Source: Prochlorococcus sp. MIT 1223 (GTDB taxonomy: Bacteria > Cyanobacteriota > Cyanobacteriia > PCC-6307 > Cyanobiaceae). From it: a stretch of 64,000 nucleotides of DNA. Within the stretch, counting starts at the first letter, position 1; each line of letters starts with the position of its first letter. Shown here piece after piece: positions 37,112 through 47,531 of the stretch. A program made the position numbers and the translations under genes. The notes beneath the pieces are model-generated. The model did not search any database and had not been told where the DNA came from. It was given only the letters and a program-made list of their open reading frames with translations. Location: assembly GCF_034092465.1 (NCBI RefSeq), contig NZ_CP139303.1, positions 1,144,865-1,208,864 on the forward strand, given 5' to 3'.

Positions 37112-38962
37112 TTAGACTTCTACTCCTGCAGCAATTTTTACTAACCTGACCATACCTTTTTCACTCGTTTTTTTGAAAACGTCTAAGCCCATTTTTCTTG
37201 TTACAGGCTCCTTAATTATTCTTGGTATCTTTTTGAAAAACATTCTTTTTTTGAAGCCAGGAATAACATTAACAATGTTATTTACTTTATTATTAGTCTT
37301 TAGATTTAATTTATAATTATTTAATGATTTTTCAATGGTTTTTGATCTTAGTTTTACTGGTAAACCATGATTTATTTTTTGAATAGCACCCCAACTCAAT
37401 CTATCTAACTTTTCTGCGATTATTTTTACTATTTCATTTCTTAAAACAAGTCCTTTTTCAGAAAAGATAAAATTAATTATTTGATCTAGTAAATCATCAA
37501 TATTTAATTCAGCTTCTAAAGTCGCACTTCCAATCAAGTCTTCAAGTCTTTCCCACATAAAAGCATTTTTATCAAATAACATTTCTTTTAGACTTTCTCT
37601 TAAGCCCGGGTCTTCATCTTCTATTAATCTTTTAGCAAAGTAAGGATAAGCTGCTCCTAAGATTTTAAATTTTGGATCAACACTTAAGGCTATCCCTTCT
37701 AGAGTTATTAGAGATCTAATGATTAAGGCATAATAAGGTGGGAGTTGGAATGGAAATTTATACATTACACCGGATAAATCATCGGTCACACGTTTAAAGT
37801 CCATTTTATTCACACCTACTTTTACAGCTTTACTAAAGACTTTTTCAAAAGCAGGAACAATAGGTTCTAAATTGACTTCTCGTGGTAAAAACCCAAGCTC
37901 AACAAAATCTTTAGATAATTTATCAAAATTCTTATTAACTAAATGTACTACAGCTTTTATAAGTCCAGTCCTAGATTCTTTTGTTACGTTGCTCATCATT
38001 CCAAAATCTAAATAACATAATTTTCCATTCTTTAAGGCTAAAATATTTCCTGGGTGAGGATCTGCATGGAAAAAACCGTGCTCTAACAATTGTTGTAGAC
38101 TACAACTAACTCCTATCTCAATCATTTCTTTAGGCTTGAAACCTAATTCTTTTACTTTTTCGATATTTGTTAGTTTTACACCGTCAATCCATTCCATTGT
38201 TAGTACTCTTCTACTTGTTACTTCTCTATATATTTTAGGAACAGCAATTTGTTCATTATGCTTGTGCAACTCTCTAAATCTTTCTGCATTGTCAGCTTCA
38301 TTTAAATAATCCATTTCTTCAAATACTCTTTTACCTAATTCATCTATTAATGCGACTAAGTCACTTCGAATAAGTTTAATATTAGCTTTTAGCCAATATG
38401 CAATGTTTCTTACTATATATAAATCAAGAGTGATTTGCTCTCTTAAACCTGGCCTTTGAACTTTTACTGCAACTATATGCCCATTCTTTAAAATTCCTTT
38501 ATGCACTTGTCCAAGTGATGCAGCAGAAATAGGTTCTTTTTCTATTTTTTCAAAGATATCGTGAATTTCTACATTTAAATCTTGTTCGATACATGCCATT
38601 GCTAGATCTCCATCGAACCCTGGAAGTTGATCTTGAAGTTGGGCTAGTTCTTCTAGGACTAATTGTGGTACAACATCGGGCCTTGTTGAGAGAGCTTGTC
38701 CCGCTTTTATAAATGCTGGGCCTAGCTTTACTAATAAATTTGTAAACTCTTTTGATCGATCACGTGCTTTTTCTTGATCTTTAAGTACACCAATAGTTTT
38801 CTCCCAAAAAATTTTCCCAAGAAACAGTGCAATTGGAATTAATGTTTGCCAAAGTCTTGTTAAAAGTCGACTTGGGTTTCTTTGATATATTCTTCTTATT
38901 GCTTCAGGGTCATATTCCAGTAGGCCTGCTGCCTCAATAAAATCATTTACTTCGTCTGCCAT
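37112..38962 (-). CDS. ABC1/UbiB/ADCK-family atypical kinase
   Basis: A 616-residue UbiB-like protein kinase-fold protein. The family's KxGQ motif appears in AFIKAGQALSTRPDVVP, the Ala-rich loop in EPISAASLGQVHKG, then IVAVKVQRPG, HADPHPGNILAL and YLDFGMMSNV as catalytic and metal blocks. Relatives act in quinone or prenyl-lipid metabolism and plastoglobule function. A membrane-near C-terminus is possible. It is divergent from recN with 78 bp between. Confidence 0.92.
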   Translation of the reverse strand: MADEVNDFIEAAGLLEYDPEAIRRIYQRNPSRLLTRLWQTLIPIALFLGKIFWEKTIGVLKDQEKARDRSKEFTNLLVKLGPAFIKAGQALSTRPDVVPQLVLEELAQLQDQLPGFDGDLAMACIEQDLNVEIHDIFEKIEKEPISAASLGQVHKGILKNGHIVAVKVQRPGLREQITLDLYIVRNIAYWLKANIKLIRSDLVALIDELGKRVFEEMDYLNEADNAERFRELHKHNEQIAVPKIYREVTSRRVLTMEWIDGVKLTNIEKVKELGFKPKEMIEIGVSCSLQQLLEHGFFHADPHPGNILALKNGKLCYLDFGMMSNVTKESRTGLIKAVVHLVNKNFDKLSKDFVELGFLPREVNLEPIVPAFEKVFSKAVKVGVNKMDFKRVTDDLSGVMYKFPFQLPPYYALIIRSLITLEGIALSVDPKFKILGAAYPYFAKRLIEDEDPGLRESLKEMLFDKNAFMWERLEDLIGSATLEAELNIDDLLDQIINFIFSEKGLVLRNEIVKIIAEKLDRLSWGAIQKINHGLPVKLRSKTIEKSLNNYKLNLKTNNKVNNIVNVIPGFKKRMFFKKIPRIIKEPVTRKMGLDVFKKTSEKGMVRLVKIAAGVEV

Positions 38963-39040
38963 ATTTTATGGCGGTAGAGCTCTACCCCCTTCTAATTTCC
39001 TAGTAGTCTAGCTACCGTTTAGTCGGTTACTTAGATAAAT

Positions 39041-40726
39041 GTGCTCAGAAGCCTAAGAATTAAGAATATTGCTCTTCTTAAGAGCCAAGATATTCTATTT
39101 AAAAAAGGTTTCACAGTTATTACTGGTGAGACAGGTTCAGGAAAATCAATACTTTTGGATTCAATTGATCTTTTATTAGGTGGCCAATTAACAGCGGGCA
39201 CAAGACTTTTTGTACCAAACAAAGAAATGTGCTCTATAGAAGCAATTTTCTCTTTAACAGAACCTTTAAAAAAATTGTTAAAAAATCTTTCAATAGATTA
39301 TGAAAATAATGAAGTTTTAATTACTAGAGAATGGCGTTTTAATGAAGGTCGTGCCACAAGCCGAAGTCGAATAAATGGGATTTTTATTAATAAAAATCAG
39401 TCTCTTCAAATACGTAATTCTTTGATTGATTTTACTTTTCAAGGATATTCATATAAATTGAACTCTCCATCACAACAACTTGATTGTTTAGATGCAGCAG
39501 GACATACATTATTGGGAAAAGTAAAATCACAAGTGTCTTTAAGCTGGAATAATTGGGTTAGATTAAGAGATGAATTAAAAATTATTAATAATAAATTTGA
39601 TTTGATTAAAATCAAACATCAAGAAATGGAAGAATGTTTAGATGAGTTAAATAAGGCAGATTTGACCGAAGACAATGAAATTACAAAACTTAAAATTGAA
39701 CAAGATAGATTAGTTAATAGTGTTACTCTTAAATCTTCTATAGAAAAGATATTATTTATATTAAAAGAAGGGACAGATCAAATTCCTTCTTTATATGATC
39801 AACTTTCATTATGTTCCCATGATTTAAAAAATTTGCTTCAATATGACAATACAGTAGAAACTCATAATGAAGAATGTCTAAATCTTTTAGACAATTTTAA
39901 TCGGTTTACTGTTTCATTGGAGTCCTATTACTCTACTTTAGATGCAGATCCGGGAAGACTTGAAGAGGTTCAAATAAGATTAAACTTTCTTAGAAGCTTA
40001 GAAAAAAAATATAATATGGACCTTTCACAATTGATCCACAAAAGAGATCAAATACTTGAAGAGTTATATAATATTGACATTAAAAATACTGTTGATCAGT
40101 GTTCTAAAAAAGAAGAATTAGCAAGATTAGAAAGAGATAAGAATAATTCTTTATTATCTGATTTAAGGAAAAAAATTGCTCAAGAATTTGAGACAAACCT
40201 TATGAAGGCTCTTAGACCATTAGGTTTGTTAAATGTCCGCTTCAAAATTCAAATTGATGCCAATGAACCTAATCAAAGCGGATCAGATTCTGTCAGATTT
40301 TTGTTTTCGGCTAATCCAGGAGAAAAGATGCTTCCAATTGAACAAATTGCTTCTGGAGGAGAAATGTCAAGATTCATATTGGCCTTAAAAGCAACCCTTG
40401 CTTATAGAGAAACATCAAAAATTTTTATCTTTGATGAAATTGACTCTGGTGTCAGCGGAAAAGTGTGTGAAGCAATTGGGAAGTTATTAAAGGATTTGTC
40501 TAAAAATGGCCAGGTATTGTGTGTAACACATCAGCCAATTGTTGCGGCAGCGGCTGACCACCACCTTTGTGTAACTAAGTCTGTAAACGGAGGAATTACT
40601 AGCTCTAACGTCAAAGATCTTAATAATCTTTCTGATCGACAAAAAGAATTAGCAGAGCTTGCTGGAGGAGAAATTCACGATGCATCTCTTTATGCGGCCA
40701 GCTTGCTGGAACAACAAGTAGCTTAA
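39041..40726 (+). CDS. recN: DNA repair ATPase RecN
   Basis: RecN is an SMC-like ATPase for double-strand break repair. Walker A is GETGSGKSILLDS (about residue 31), the signature is ASGGEMSRF and Walker B IFIFDEIDSGVSG, with HQPIVAAAADHH near the end. A coiled coil occupies the middle. It starts at GTG, giving MLRSLRIKNIALL. It is followed 44 bp later by uvrA, so repair genes are paired here. Confidence 0.95.
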   Translation: MLRSLRIKNIALLKSQDILFKKGFTVITGETGSGKSILLDSIDLLLGGQLTAGTRLFVPNKEMCSIEAIFSLTEPLKKLLKNLSIDYENNEVLITREWRFNEGRATSRSRINGIFINKNQSLQIRNSLIDFTFQGYSYKLNSPSQQLDCLDAAGHTLLGKVKSQVSLSWNNWVRLRDELKIINNKFDLIKIKHQEMEECLDELNKADLTEDNEITKLKIEQDRLVNSVTLKSSIEKILFILKEGTDQIPSLYDQLSLCSHDLKNLLQYDNTVETHNEECLNLLDNFNRFTVSLESYYSTLDADPGRLEEVQIRLNFLRSLEKKYNMDLSQLIHKRDQILEELYNIDIKNTVDQCSKKEELARLERDKNNSLLSDLRKKIAQEFETNLMKALRPLGLLNVRFKIQIDANEPNQSGSDSVRFLFSANPGEKMLPIEQIASGGEMSRFILALKATLAYRETSKIFIFDEIDSGVSGKVCEAIGKLLKDLSKNGQVLCVTHQPIVAAAADHHLCVTKSVNGGITSSNVKDLNNLSDRQKELAELAGGEIHDASLYAASLLEQQVA

Positions 40727-40770
40727 TAGGTTAAAAACTCTTTAGAATAAAAACTTATATTTTTTCCCAC

Positions 40771-43713
40771 ATGGGAAGCTCTAAAAACAAGTCTGAACAA
40801 AATCAATTAAATGACGTTCCCTTGGAAGAGGTAATACGTGTTAGAGGAGCTCGACAACACAATCTTAAGAATGTTGATCTAACTCTTCCTCGGAATAAAT
40901 TGGTTGTTTTTACTGGGGTGAGTGGCAGCGGTAAAAGTTCTTTAGCTTTTGACACTATTTTTGCTGAAGGACAACGAAGATATGTAGAAAGCCTTTCTGC
41001 TTATGCAAGGCAATTTTTGGGTCAAGTAGATAAACCTGACGTTGATGCTATTGAAGGTTTATCTCCGGCAATTTCTATTGATCAGAAATCAACAAGTCAT
41101 AATCCAAGATCAACAGTGGGAACTGTTACTGAAATCCAAGATTATTTGAGATTATTATTTGGTCGTGCTGGGGATCCCCATTGTCCACAATGTGAAAGAC
41201 CAATTACTCCTCAAACGATTGATGAGATGGTTGATCAAATACTTACTTTGCCAGAAGGCACTCGTTATCAATTACTTGCTCCAGTAGTTCGTGGTAAAAA
41301 AGGAACTCATGCAAAGCTTTTATCTGGTTTGGCTGCAGAAGGTTTTGCTAGAGTAAGAATTAATAAAGAAGTTAGAGAATTATCTGACAATATTGAGCTT
41401 GATAAAAATCATTCGCATTCCATAGAAGTTGTTGTTGATCGTTTAATTGCACGAGAAGGAATACAAGAACGTTTAAGTGATTCCTTAACTACGACCTTAA
41501 AAAGAGGAGATGGTTTGGCTTTGGTAGAGGTTGTACCGAAAAAAAATGAGGAATTACCAGAAGGTCTTGAAAGAGAAAGGTTGTATTCAGAGAATTTCGC
41601 ATGTCCTGTTCATGGTGCTGTTATAGAAGAACTTTCACCAAGGTTATTCTCATTTAATAGTCCATATGGTGCGTGCTCCGAATGTCATGGTATGGGCTAT
41701 TTGAAGAAATTCACTGCAGAAAGAGTGATCCCTGATCCTTCTTTGCCGGTTTATGCTGCAGTTGCTCCATGGAGTGAGAAAGATAATTCTTATTATTTTT
41801 CTTTATTATATTCAGTCGGTGAGGCTTTTGGGTTTGAAATTAAGTCTTGTTGGAAGGATTTAACGCCGGAACAAATACAAATCCTATTACATGGAAGCGA
41901 GAAATCAATATTGATAAAAGTTGATAGTAGATATAGCAAAAGCTCAGGTTTTAAAAGACCTTTTGAGGGTATTTTACCTATTCTTGAACGACAACTAAAT
42001 GATGCAAATGGTGAATCAATAAAGCAGAAATTAGAAAAATATTTAGAATTAGTACCTTGTGAGAGTTGCTGTGGAAAACGATTGTGCCCAGAAGCACTAG
42101 CTGTTAAAATTGGACCTTATTCAATAACAGATTTAACTTCAATTAGTGTTTCCGAAACACTTGAACATATAGAAAAGTTGATGGGTGTTAGTGAATCGAA
42201 GAAATCTTCACCTTTGCTAACTTCTAGACAAATACAAATAGGCGAACTCGTATTACGAGAGATTCGTTTGCGATTGCAATTTTTGCTTGATGTAGGTCTT
42301 GATTATTTGAGTTTAGATAGACCTGCAATGACACTTTCTGGAGGAGAAGCTCAAAGAATTCGTTTGGCTACCCAAATAGGAGCTGGCTTAACAGGTGTTC
42401 TTTATGTGCTTGATGAACCAAGCATTGGTTTGCATCAAAGAGATAATGATCGTTTATTATCTACATTAAGGAGATTGCGTGACTTAGGAAATACATTAGT
42501 TGTTGTAGAACATGATGAAGATACAATTAGAGCTGCGGATTATTTGGTAGATATAGGTCCAGGTGCTGGAATTCATGGAGGCAAAATAGTTGCTAAAGGT
42601 TCTATAGACGATGTCTTAACTGCAAAGGATTCTCTTACTGGTGCTTATTTAAGTGGGAGGTCTTCTATACCTACACCAATTAAACGTAGAAAAGACGGGT
42701 CAAGACATTTACGGTTAATCGACTGCCAACTAAATAATTTAAAAAATGTTTCTGTGGACTTCCCTTTGGGACGTTTGGTTTCTGTTACTGGTGTCAGTGG
42801 CAGTGGTAAAAGTACTTTAATTAATGAGTTGCTGCATCCAGCTCTTAGTAATTCTTTGGGACTCAAAGTTCCTTTTCCTAAGGGCTTAGGTGAATTAAGG
42901 GGGTCACATTCTATTGATAAGGTTATTGTTATAGATCAATCTCCGATTGGGCGAACGCCTCGTTCCAACCCTGCTACTTATACAGGTGCTTTTGATCCTA
43001 TACGACAGGTTTTTGCGGCATCTATTGAGGCAAAGGCTCGTGGTTATCAGGTTGGTCAATTTAGCTTTAACGTAAAGGGAGGTCGTTGTGAAGCATGTAG
43101 AGGCCAAGGGGTTAATGTTATTGAAATGAATTTTTTACCTGATGTCTATGTTCAATGCGACGTATGCAAGGGAGCTAGATTTAATAGAGAGACATTACAA
43201 GTCAGATATAAAGGATACACAATTTCAGATGTTTTAGAGATGACTGTTGAACAGGCTGTAGAGGTCTTCTCTACACTTCCTCAAGCAGCAGATAGATTAC
43301 GTACTTTATTAGATGTTGGCCTTGGCTATATTAAATTGGGACAACCCGCTCCAACACTTTCTGGTGGAGAAGCCCAAAGGGTTAAATTAGCTACTGAGTT
43401 ATCTCGTCGTGCAACAGGTAAAACACTTTATTTAATTGACGAGCCAACTACGGGACTTAGTTTTTTTGACGTTCATAAACTGATGGACGTTATTCAGAGA
43501 TTAGTAGATAAGGGAAATTCAATTATTGTCATTGAACATAATCTTGACGTAATTAGATGTTCCGATTGGATTATTGATATGGGCCCAGAAGGTGGAGATA
43601 AAGGTGGTGAAATTATAGCTATTGGAACTCCTGAGGATGTTGTTAATAATTCTTCAAGTCATACCGCTCGTTATTTAAAAAAGGTCCTGTCTATACACCC
43701 TCCTAAAAAATAA
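40771..43713 (+). CDS. uvrA: Excinuclease ABC subunit A
   Basis: UvrA finds DNA damage for nucleotide-excision repair. It has two ABC ATPase halves: GVSGSGKSSLAFDTIF with later LSGGEAQRIRLA and LYVLDEPSIGLH, then GVSGSGKSTLINELL with LSGGEAQRVKLA and LYLIDEPTTGLS. The second zinc module is CEACRGQG with CDVCKGARF. The first has CPVH in place of CxxC, with CSECHG as its second pair, a form I recall from other cyanobacteria. 980 residues is normal. Confidence 0.97.
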   Translation: MGSSKNKSEQNQLNDVPLEEVIRVRGARQHNLKNVDLTLPRNKLVVFTGVSGSGKSSLAFDTIFAEGQRRYVESLSAYARQFLGQVDKPDVDAIEGLSPAISIDQKSTSHNPRSTVGTVTEIQDYLRLLFGRAGDPHCPQCERPITPQTIDEMVDQILTLPEGTRYQLLAPVVRGKKGTHAKLLSGLAAEGFARVRINKEVRELSDNIELDKNHSHSIEVVVDRLIAREGIQERLSDSLTTTLKRGDGLALVEVVPKKNEELPEGLERERLYSENFACPVHGAVIEELSPRLFSFNSPYGACSECHGMGYLKKFTAERVIPDPSLPVYAAVAPWSEKDNSYYFSLLYSVGEAFGFEIKSCWKDLTPEQIQILLHGSEKSILIKVDSRYSKSSGFKRPFEGILPILERQLNDANGESIKQKLEKYLELVPCESCCGKRLCPEALAVKIGPYSITDLTSISVSETLEHIEKLMGVSESKKSSPLLTSRQIQIGELVLREIRLRLQFLLDVGLDYLSLDRPAMTLSGGEAQRIRLATQIGAGLTGVLYVLDEPSIGLHQRDNDRLLSTLRRLRDLGNTLVVVEHDEDTIRAADYLVDIGPGAGIHGGKIVAKGSIDDVLTAKDSLTGAYLSGRSSIPTPIKRRKDGSRHLRLIDCQLNNLKNVSVDFPLGRLVSVTGVSGSGKSTLINELLHPALSNSLGLKVPFPKGLGELRGSHSIDKVIVIDQSPIGRTPRSNPATYTGAFDPIRQVFAASIEAKARGYQVGQFSFNVKGGRCEACRGQGVNVIEMNFLPDVYVQCDVCKGARFNRETLQVRYKGYTISDVLEMTVEQAVEVFSTLPQAADRLRTLLDVGLGYIKLGQPAPTLSGGEAQRVKLATELSRRATGKTLYLIDEPTTGLSFFDVHKLMDVIQRLVDKGNSIIVIEHNLDVIRCSDWIIDMGPEGGDKGGEIIAIGTPEDVVNNSSSHTARYLKKVLSIHPPKK

Positions 43714-43884
43714 ATTTTTATTATGAATGAATTTAATCGATAATTTTTATAAATATAACTTAGCATTTTTAAAAATAAAAAATCTTTTCTTCTTTTATAA
43801 TCTCTCTAATCGCCTATAGCCATTGCCTTTTCTTTGATTTCTTATTATCCAGGGCTAAATCCGTTATCTTTTCTTAAGTTTTAA

Positions 43885-43929
43885 ATGGCTCGAAATGACT
43901 TAAGGATGCAGAAGTTTATGGAGATGTGA
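43885..43929 (+). other. Possible short upstream ORF before sucrose-phosphate synthase
   Basis: A 14-codon ATG frame (MARNDLRMQKFMEM) ends at TGA 43927-43929, one base before the SPS ATG. The SPS ribosome site (GGAG at about 43919-43922) lies inside it. It could couple translation or be chance. Confidence 0.2.
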
Positions 43930-43930
43930 G

Positions 43931-46060
43931 ATGGGCTTACAACTCCTACATTTGAATATTCACGGATTAATCCGTTCACATGACCTTGAATTGGGACGTG
44001 ATGCAGATACAGGAGGCCAGACTCTTTATGTATTAGAGCTAGTTAAGGGATTAGCGTCTCGCCCAGAAGTTGAAAAAGTTGATTTAGTTACACGTTTAAT
44101 TCAGGATAGAAAAGTTTCTTCTGATTATTCTCAGAGCAAGGAGTTTATTTCTCCAGGTGCTTCAATCTTAAGATTTCCTTTTGGACCTAAACGTTATATC
44201 CGAAAGGAATTGTTGTGGCCATATTTAGACGATTTAGCAGATTTATTAGTTAATCATCTTCAAGAACAAGACAGACTTCCTGATTGGATTCATGCTCATT
44301 ATGCAGATGCTGGTTACGTAGGAGCTTTAATTAATAGACGATTGGGTATTCCACTTGTTTTTACAGGACATTCTCTAGGACGGGAAAAACAACGAAGGAT
44401 GCTTGCTGCGGGTGTTGACTATGATCAAATCGAGCAAAATTTTTCTATAAGTCGTCGTATTGAAGCAGAAGAATTAGCTTTAGCTCATTCTAATTTAGTA
44501 ATTACGAGTACCCAACAAGAAGCTGATCATCAATATTCCCGTTATGGCAAATCAGGATCTCAATGTATAGAAGTTATTCCTCCTGGTGTTGACTCTAAAC
44601 GATTTCATTCAACCCATATAGCGACTGAGACCCAGGCAGTTGACGATTTATTAGATCCTTTTCTTCGAGATATTTCTTTGCCTCCTCTTTTGGCTATTTC
44701 AAGAGCCGTACCAAAAAAGAATATTCCTGCATTGGTTGAAGTTTATGGACGTTCTTCTGTTCTTAGACAAAGGCACAATCTTGTTTTGGTTTTAGGTTGC
44801 CGTGAGGACTCGCGTCAATTAGACAAGCAACAAAGAGATGTTTTCCAGCAAATTTTTGATTTAGTTGATCGATATAATTTATATGGGAAGGTTGCATACC
44901 CTAAACACCATCGTCGCGATCAAATACCTTCAATTTATCGATGGGCATCTAATAAAGGAGGATTGTTTGTAAATCCTGCGCTAACTGAACCTTTTGGTTT
45001 GACTTTGCTTGAAGCAGCGGCCTGTGGTTTGCCTATGGTGGCGACTGATGATGGAGGTCCAAGAGATATATTAGCTAGCTGTAACAATGGGCTACTTGCG
45101 GATGTCTCAGATTTAGAGTCTTTACAAGATACTCTTGAAATAGCAGGATCCAAGAATAGTAAATGGATTACTTGGAGTAATAATGGAATTGAAGCGATTT
45201 CACGACATTTCACTTGGGACGCACATGTTTGTAATTACATAGCCTTAATGGAAAGACGTCTTAAAGATGTTCAAAATAGAAGTTGGATTATTGGAAACCA
45301 GCATAAAATAAATCCTTTAGGCCAAAGATTGTTATTTTTAGATTTGGATAGCAATCTAGAAAAACCTGATGGCGATAGTTTATCGTTATTAAGAAATGGA
45401 CTTGCAAAAGAAAACTCGAAGGTCATAAACAAATTAGGAGTTTTAACTGGACGTTCTCTTAAATCAGCTAGATATAGATTTTCGGAATTACATTTACCTG
45501 ATCCATCTGTTTGGATTTGTAGAGCTGGTACTGAGATTTATTATCATCAAGAAAGTCAAGAAGATATATTCTGGCAATCATCTATTTGTATTGATTGGGA
45601 TCGAGAAGGCGTAGAAAATGCTCTGTCTGAGTTAACCGATTATTTAGAACCTCAACGAATAGAGCAACAAAGTGAATACAAGTTGAGCTATTTGGTTAAA
45701 CAGCCAGATGAATCAATTTTACCTTTAGTGAGAAAACGATTAAGGCAAAATGGGTATGCAGCAATGCCTTATTTGCGTTGTCATTGGTATTTAGATGTTG
45801 TTCCTTTAAGGGCTTCTAGAGCTGAGGCTATTAGATATTTGGCGATACGTTGGGATTTGTCATTAGAGCAAGTATTTGTAGTAGCAAGCCAACAAGGTGA
45901 TGCAGAATTGATCACAGGTTTAACAACGACTCTTGTACCGGCTGAGCATGATCCCTCGTTAGATGGATATAGGTCCCAAAAACGAGTCTATTTTGCGTCT
46001 AAGTCTCAGGATGGATTAATTAAAGGATTTAATCATTATCGTTTTTTTCTCAACCGTTAG
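43931..46060 (+). CDS. sps: Sucrose-phosphate synthase with degenerate phosphatase-like tail
   Basis: A GT-B glycosyltransferase joins UDP- or ADP-glucose to fructose-6-phosphate to give sucrose phosphate, a compatible solute in marine cyanobacteria. Residues 1-460 are the transferase: MGLQLLHLNIHGLIR, ELGRDADTGGQTLYVLEL, VFTGHSLGREK, and TEPFGLTLLEAAACGLP with E353 and E361. Residues about 465-709 are HAD/SPP-like: LDLDSNLEK (D471, D473) but no T, and the GDSGND motif is replaced by SQQGDAEL. The tail probably does not hydrolyse. The 3' end overlaps purT by 11 bp. Confidence 0.93.
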   Translation: MGLQLLHLNIHGLIRSHDLELGRDADTGGQTLYVLELVKGLASRPEVEKVDLVTRLIQDRKVSSDYSQSKEFISPGASILRFPFGPKRYIRKELLWPYLDDLADLLVNHLQEQDRLPDWIHAHYADAGYVGALINRRLGIPLVFTGHSLGREKQRRMLAAGVDYDQIEQNFSISRRIEAEELALAHSNLVITSTQQEADHQYSRYGKSGSQCIEVIPPGVDSKRFHSTHIATETQAVDDLLDPFLRDISLPPLLAISRAVPKKNIPALVEVYGRSSVLRQRHNLVLVLGCREDSRQLDKQQRDVFQQIFDLVDRYNLYGKVAYPKHHRRDQIPSIYRWASNKGGLFVNPALTEPFGLTLLEAAACGLPMVATDDGGPRDILASCNNGLLADVSDLESLQDTLEIAGSKNSKWITWSNNGIEAISRHFTWDAHVCNYIALMERRLKDVQNRSWIIGNQHKINPLGQRLLFLDLDSNLEKPDGDSLSLLRNGLAKENSKVINKLGVLTGRSLKSARYRFSELHLPDPSVWICRAGTEIYYHQESQEDIFWQSSICIDWDREGVENALSELTDYLEPQRIEQQSEYKLSYLVKQPDESILPLVRKRLRQNGYAAMPYLRCHWYLDVVPLRASRAEAIRYLAIRWDLSLEQVFVVASQQGDAELITGLTTTLVPAEHDPSLDGYRSQKRVYFASKSQDGLIKGFNHYRFFLNR

Positions 46061-47234
46061 TTTTGTTTTTAGAGTTGATTAGTGTTACTAAGCTTGCTGA
46101 CTTGTCTGCTTTTTGTTTCGCATGATTAATATCTTCACCAGTTGCTAAGACTACACCCATACGTCTATTTTCTTTTGCACTAGGTTTTCCAAAAAGAAAC
46201 AATTGAGTACCTTCATAATTCAACGCCTTATCTACTCCTTCATAGTTAATACTATCCATTATACTTTCTGCAAGAATAACTCTGCTTGCTCCTGCTTCTT
46301 TTCTAATAATTTTGGGTATAGGCAATCCTAGGATAGCTCTTATATGTAGTTCAAATTCATTTAAATTCTGAGTGATAATAGTAACTAGACCCGTATCATG
46401 TGGTCGAGGTGATAATTCAGAAAAAATCACTTCTTCACCACGAATAAAGAATTCGACTCCAAAAATCCCAAAACCGCCTAGCTTATCTGTTACTTGTTTT
46501 GCCATTTGTTTTGCTTCTTCTAACAATGGCTGTTTCATTTTGGCAGGTTGCCAGCTGCATTGATAATCACCGTTAGCTTGTTCATGGCCAATAGGGTCGC
46601 AAAATAATGTAGGACCATTTTCTTGCCGAATAGTGAGTAGTGTTATTTCGAAATCAAACTCAATAAATTCTTCTATAATTACACAATTAGAGTGTCCTCT
46701 GGATGCTTCCATAGCAAAGTCCCAACCTTTTATTAAATCTTTTTTTGTTTTCACCAAACTTTGACCTTTTCCAGATGAACTCATTATTGGTTTAATTATT
46801 AATGGGTATTGGAAATAATTAGATTTCTCTTCAAGTTCAATTTTGTTATTTGCATATTCGAATTTAGCGGTTTTTAGCTTTAATTCTTTAGAAGCTAGAT
46901 TTCTAATTTTATCTCTATTCATTGTTATAGCTGTTGCTTGTGCATTAGGAATTACCTTGACACCTTTTTTTTCAATTTCAATTAATGTTTCTACATCAAT
47001 CGCTTCTATTTCTGGAACTATTATGTCAGGCTTTCTTTTAAAGATTATATCTTTAAGTTTATTACCATCATTCATATCTAACACTTCAGCTACGTCTGCA
47101 ACTTGCATTGCTGGTGCATTTGGGTATCTATCACATGCTATTACTTTGCATCCCAGTCTTTGAGCTGCTATTGCAATTTCTTTCCCAAGTTCCCCACTCC
47201 CAAGGAGTAAGATTGTTTTAGGTAAAATACGCAT
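46050..47234 (-). CDS. purT: Formate-dependent phosphoribosylglycinamide formyltransferase
   Basis: PurT is an ATP-grasp enzyme that formylates GAR with formate and ATP, a folate-free version of the PurN step. The N-terminal LLLGSGELGKEIAIAAQRLG, EIEAIDVETL, the ATP part MSSSGKGQSLV, VEFFIRGEEVIFSELSPRPHDTGLVT and QLFLFGKPSA are hallmarks. Its 394-residue length is normal. It ends tail to tail with sps. Formate may come from PurU at 55.9 kb. Confidence 0.96.
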   Translation of the reverse strand: MRILPKTILLLGSGELGKEIAIAAQRLGCKVIACDRYPNAPAMQVADVAEVLDMNDGNKLKDIIFKRKPDIIVPEIEAIDVETLIEIEKKGVKVIPNAQATAITMNRDKIRNLASKELKLKTAKFEYANNKIELEEKSNYFQYPLIIKPIMSSSGKGQSLVKTKKDLIKGWDFAMEASRGHSNCVIIEEFIEFDFEITLLTIRQENGPTLFCDPIGHEQANGDYQCSWQPAKMKQPLLEEAKQMAKQVTDKLGGFGIFGVEFFIRGEEVIFSELSPRPHDTGLVTIITQNLNEFELHIRAILGLPIPKIIRKEAGASRVILAESIMDSINYEGVDKALNYEGTQLFLFGKPSAKENRRMGVVLATGEDINHAKQKADKSASLVTLINSKNKTNG

Positions 47235-47273
47235 CTTAAAAAACGTTTCTTTCAGGTTAGATTTTGATAGAGA

Positions 47274-47519
47274 TTAAATCTCTTCAGAAATTAATAATAA
47301 TTGCTTATATGGCGACTCTTCATTAATAAATCCCCAATGTGTAAATATTTTAGGATCAGAATGCATGATTAATTGTTTCTTTTCTTTGATTGTTAGAGAA
47401 AATCCCTCAGCAGCTAATTTTCTCATTAATCTCGCTGACTCTTCAAACCTTGAAGCCATTGCATCTAGTGAAGTGCAATCACTAGTAAGGCCGGTTTCTT
47501 TCCAGGTGAAATAATTCAT
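47274..47519 (-). CDS. Small conserved hypothetical protein
   Basis: An 81-residue soluble protein. After MNYFTWKETGLTSDC it has a helix SLDAMASRFEESARLMRKLAAEGFS, then SLTIKEKKQLIMHSD and a Trp-Gly turn. No membrane segment and no known motif. Its composition is ordinary and it is 12 bp after mraY on the same strand, so it is probably a real picocyanobacterial gene. The helix hints at a dimer or a protein partner. Function unknown. Confidence 0.7.
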   Translation of the reverse strand: MNYFTWKETGLTSDCTSLDAMASRFEESARLMRKLAAEGFSLTIKEKKQLIMHSDPKIFTHWGFINEESPYKQLLLISEEI

Positions 47520-47531
47520 TAACTTTTATCC

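Noticed and set aside
43714-43930. Intrinsic terminator after uvrA
   Set aside because: AT-rich with T-runs but no stable stem could be found before them.
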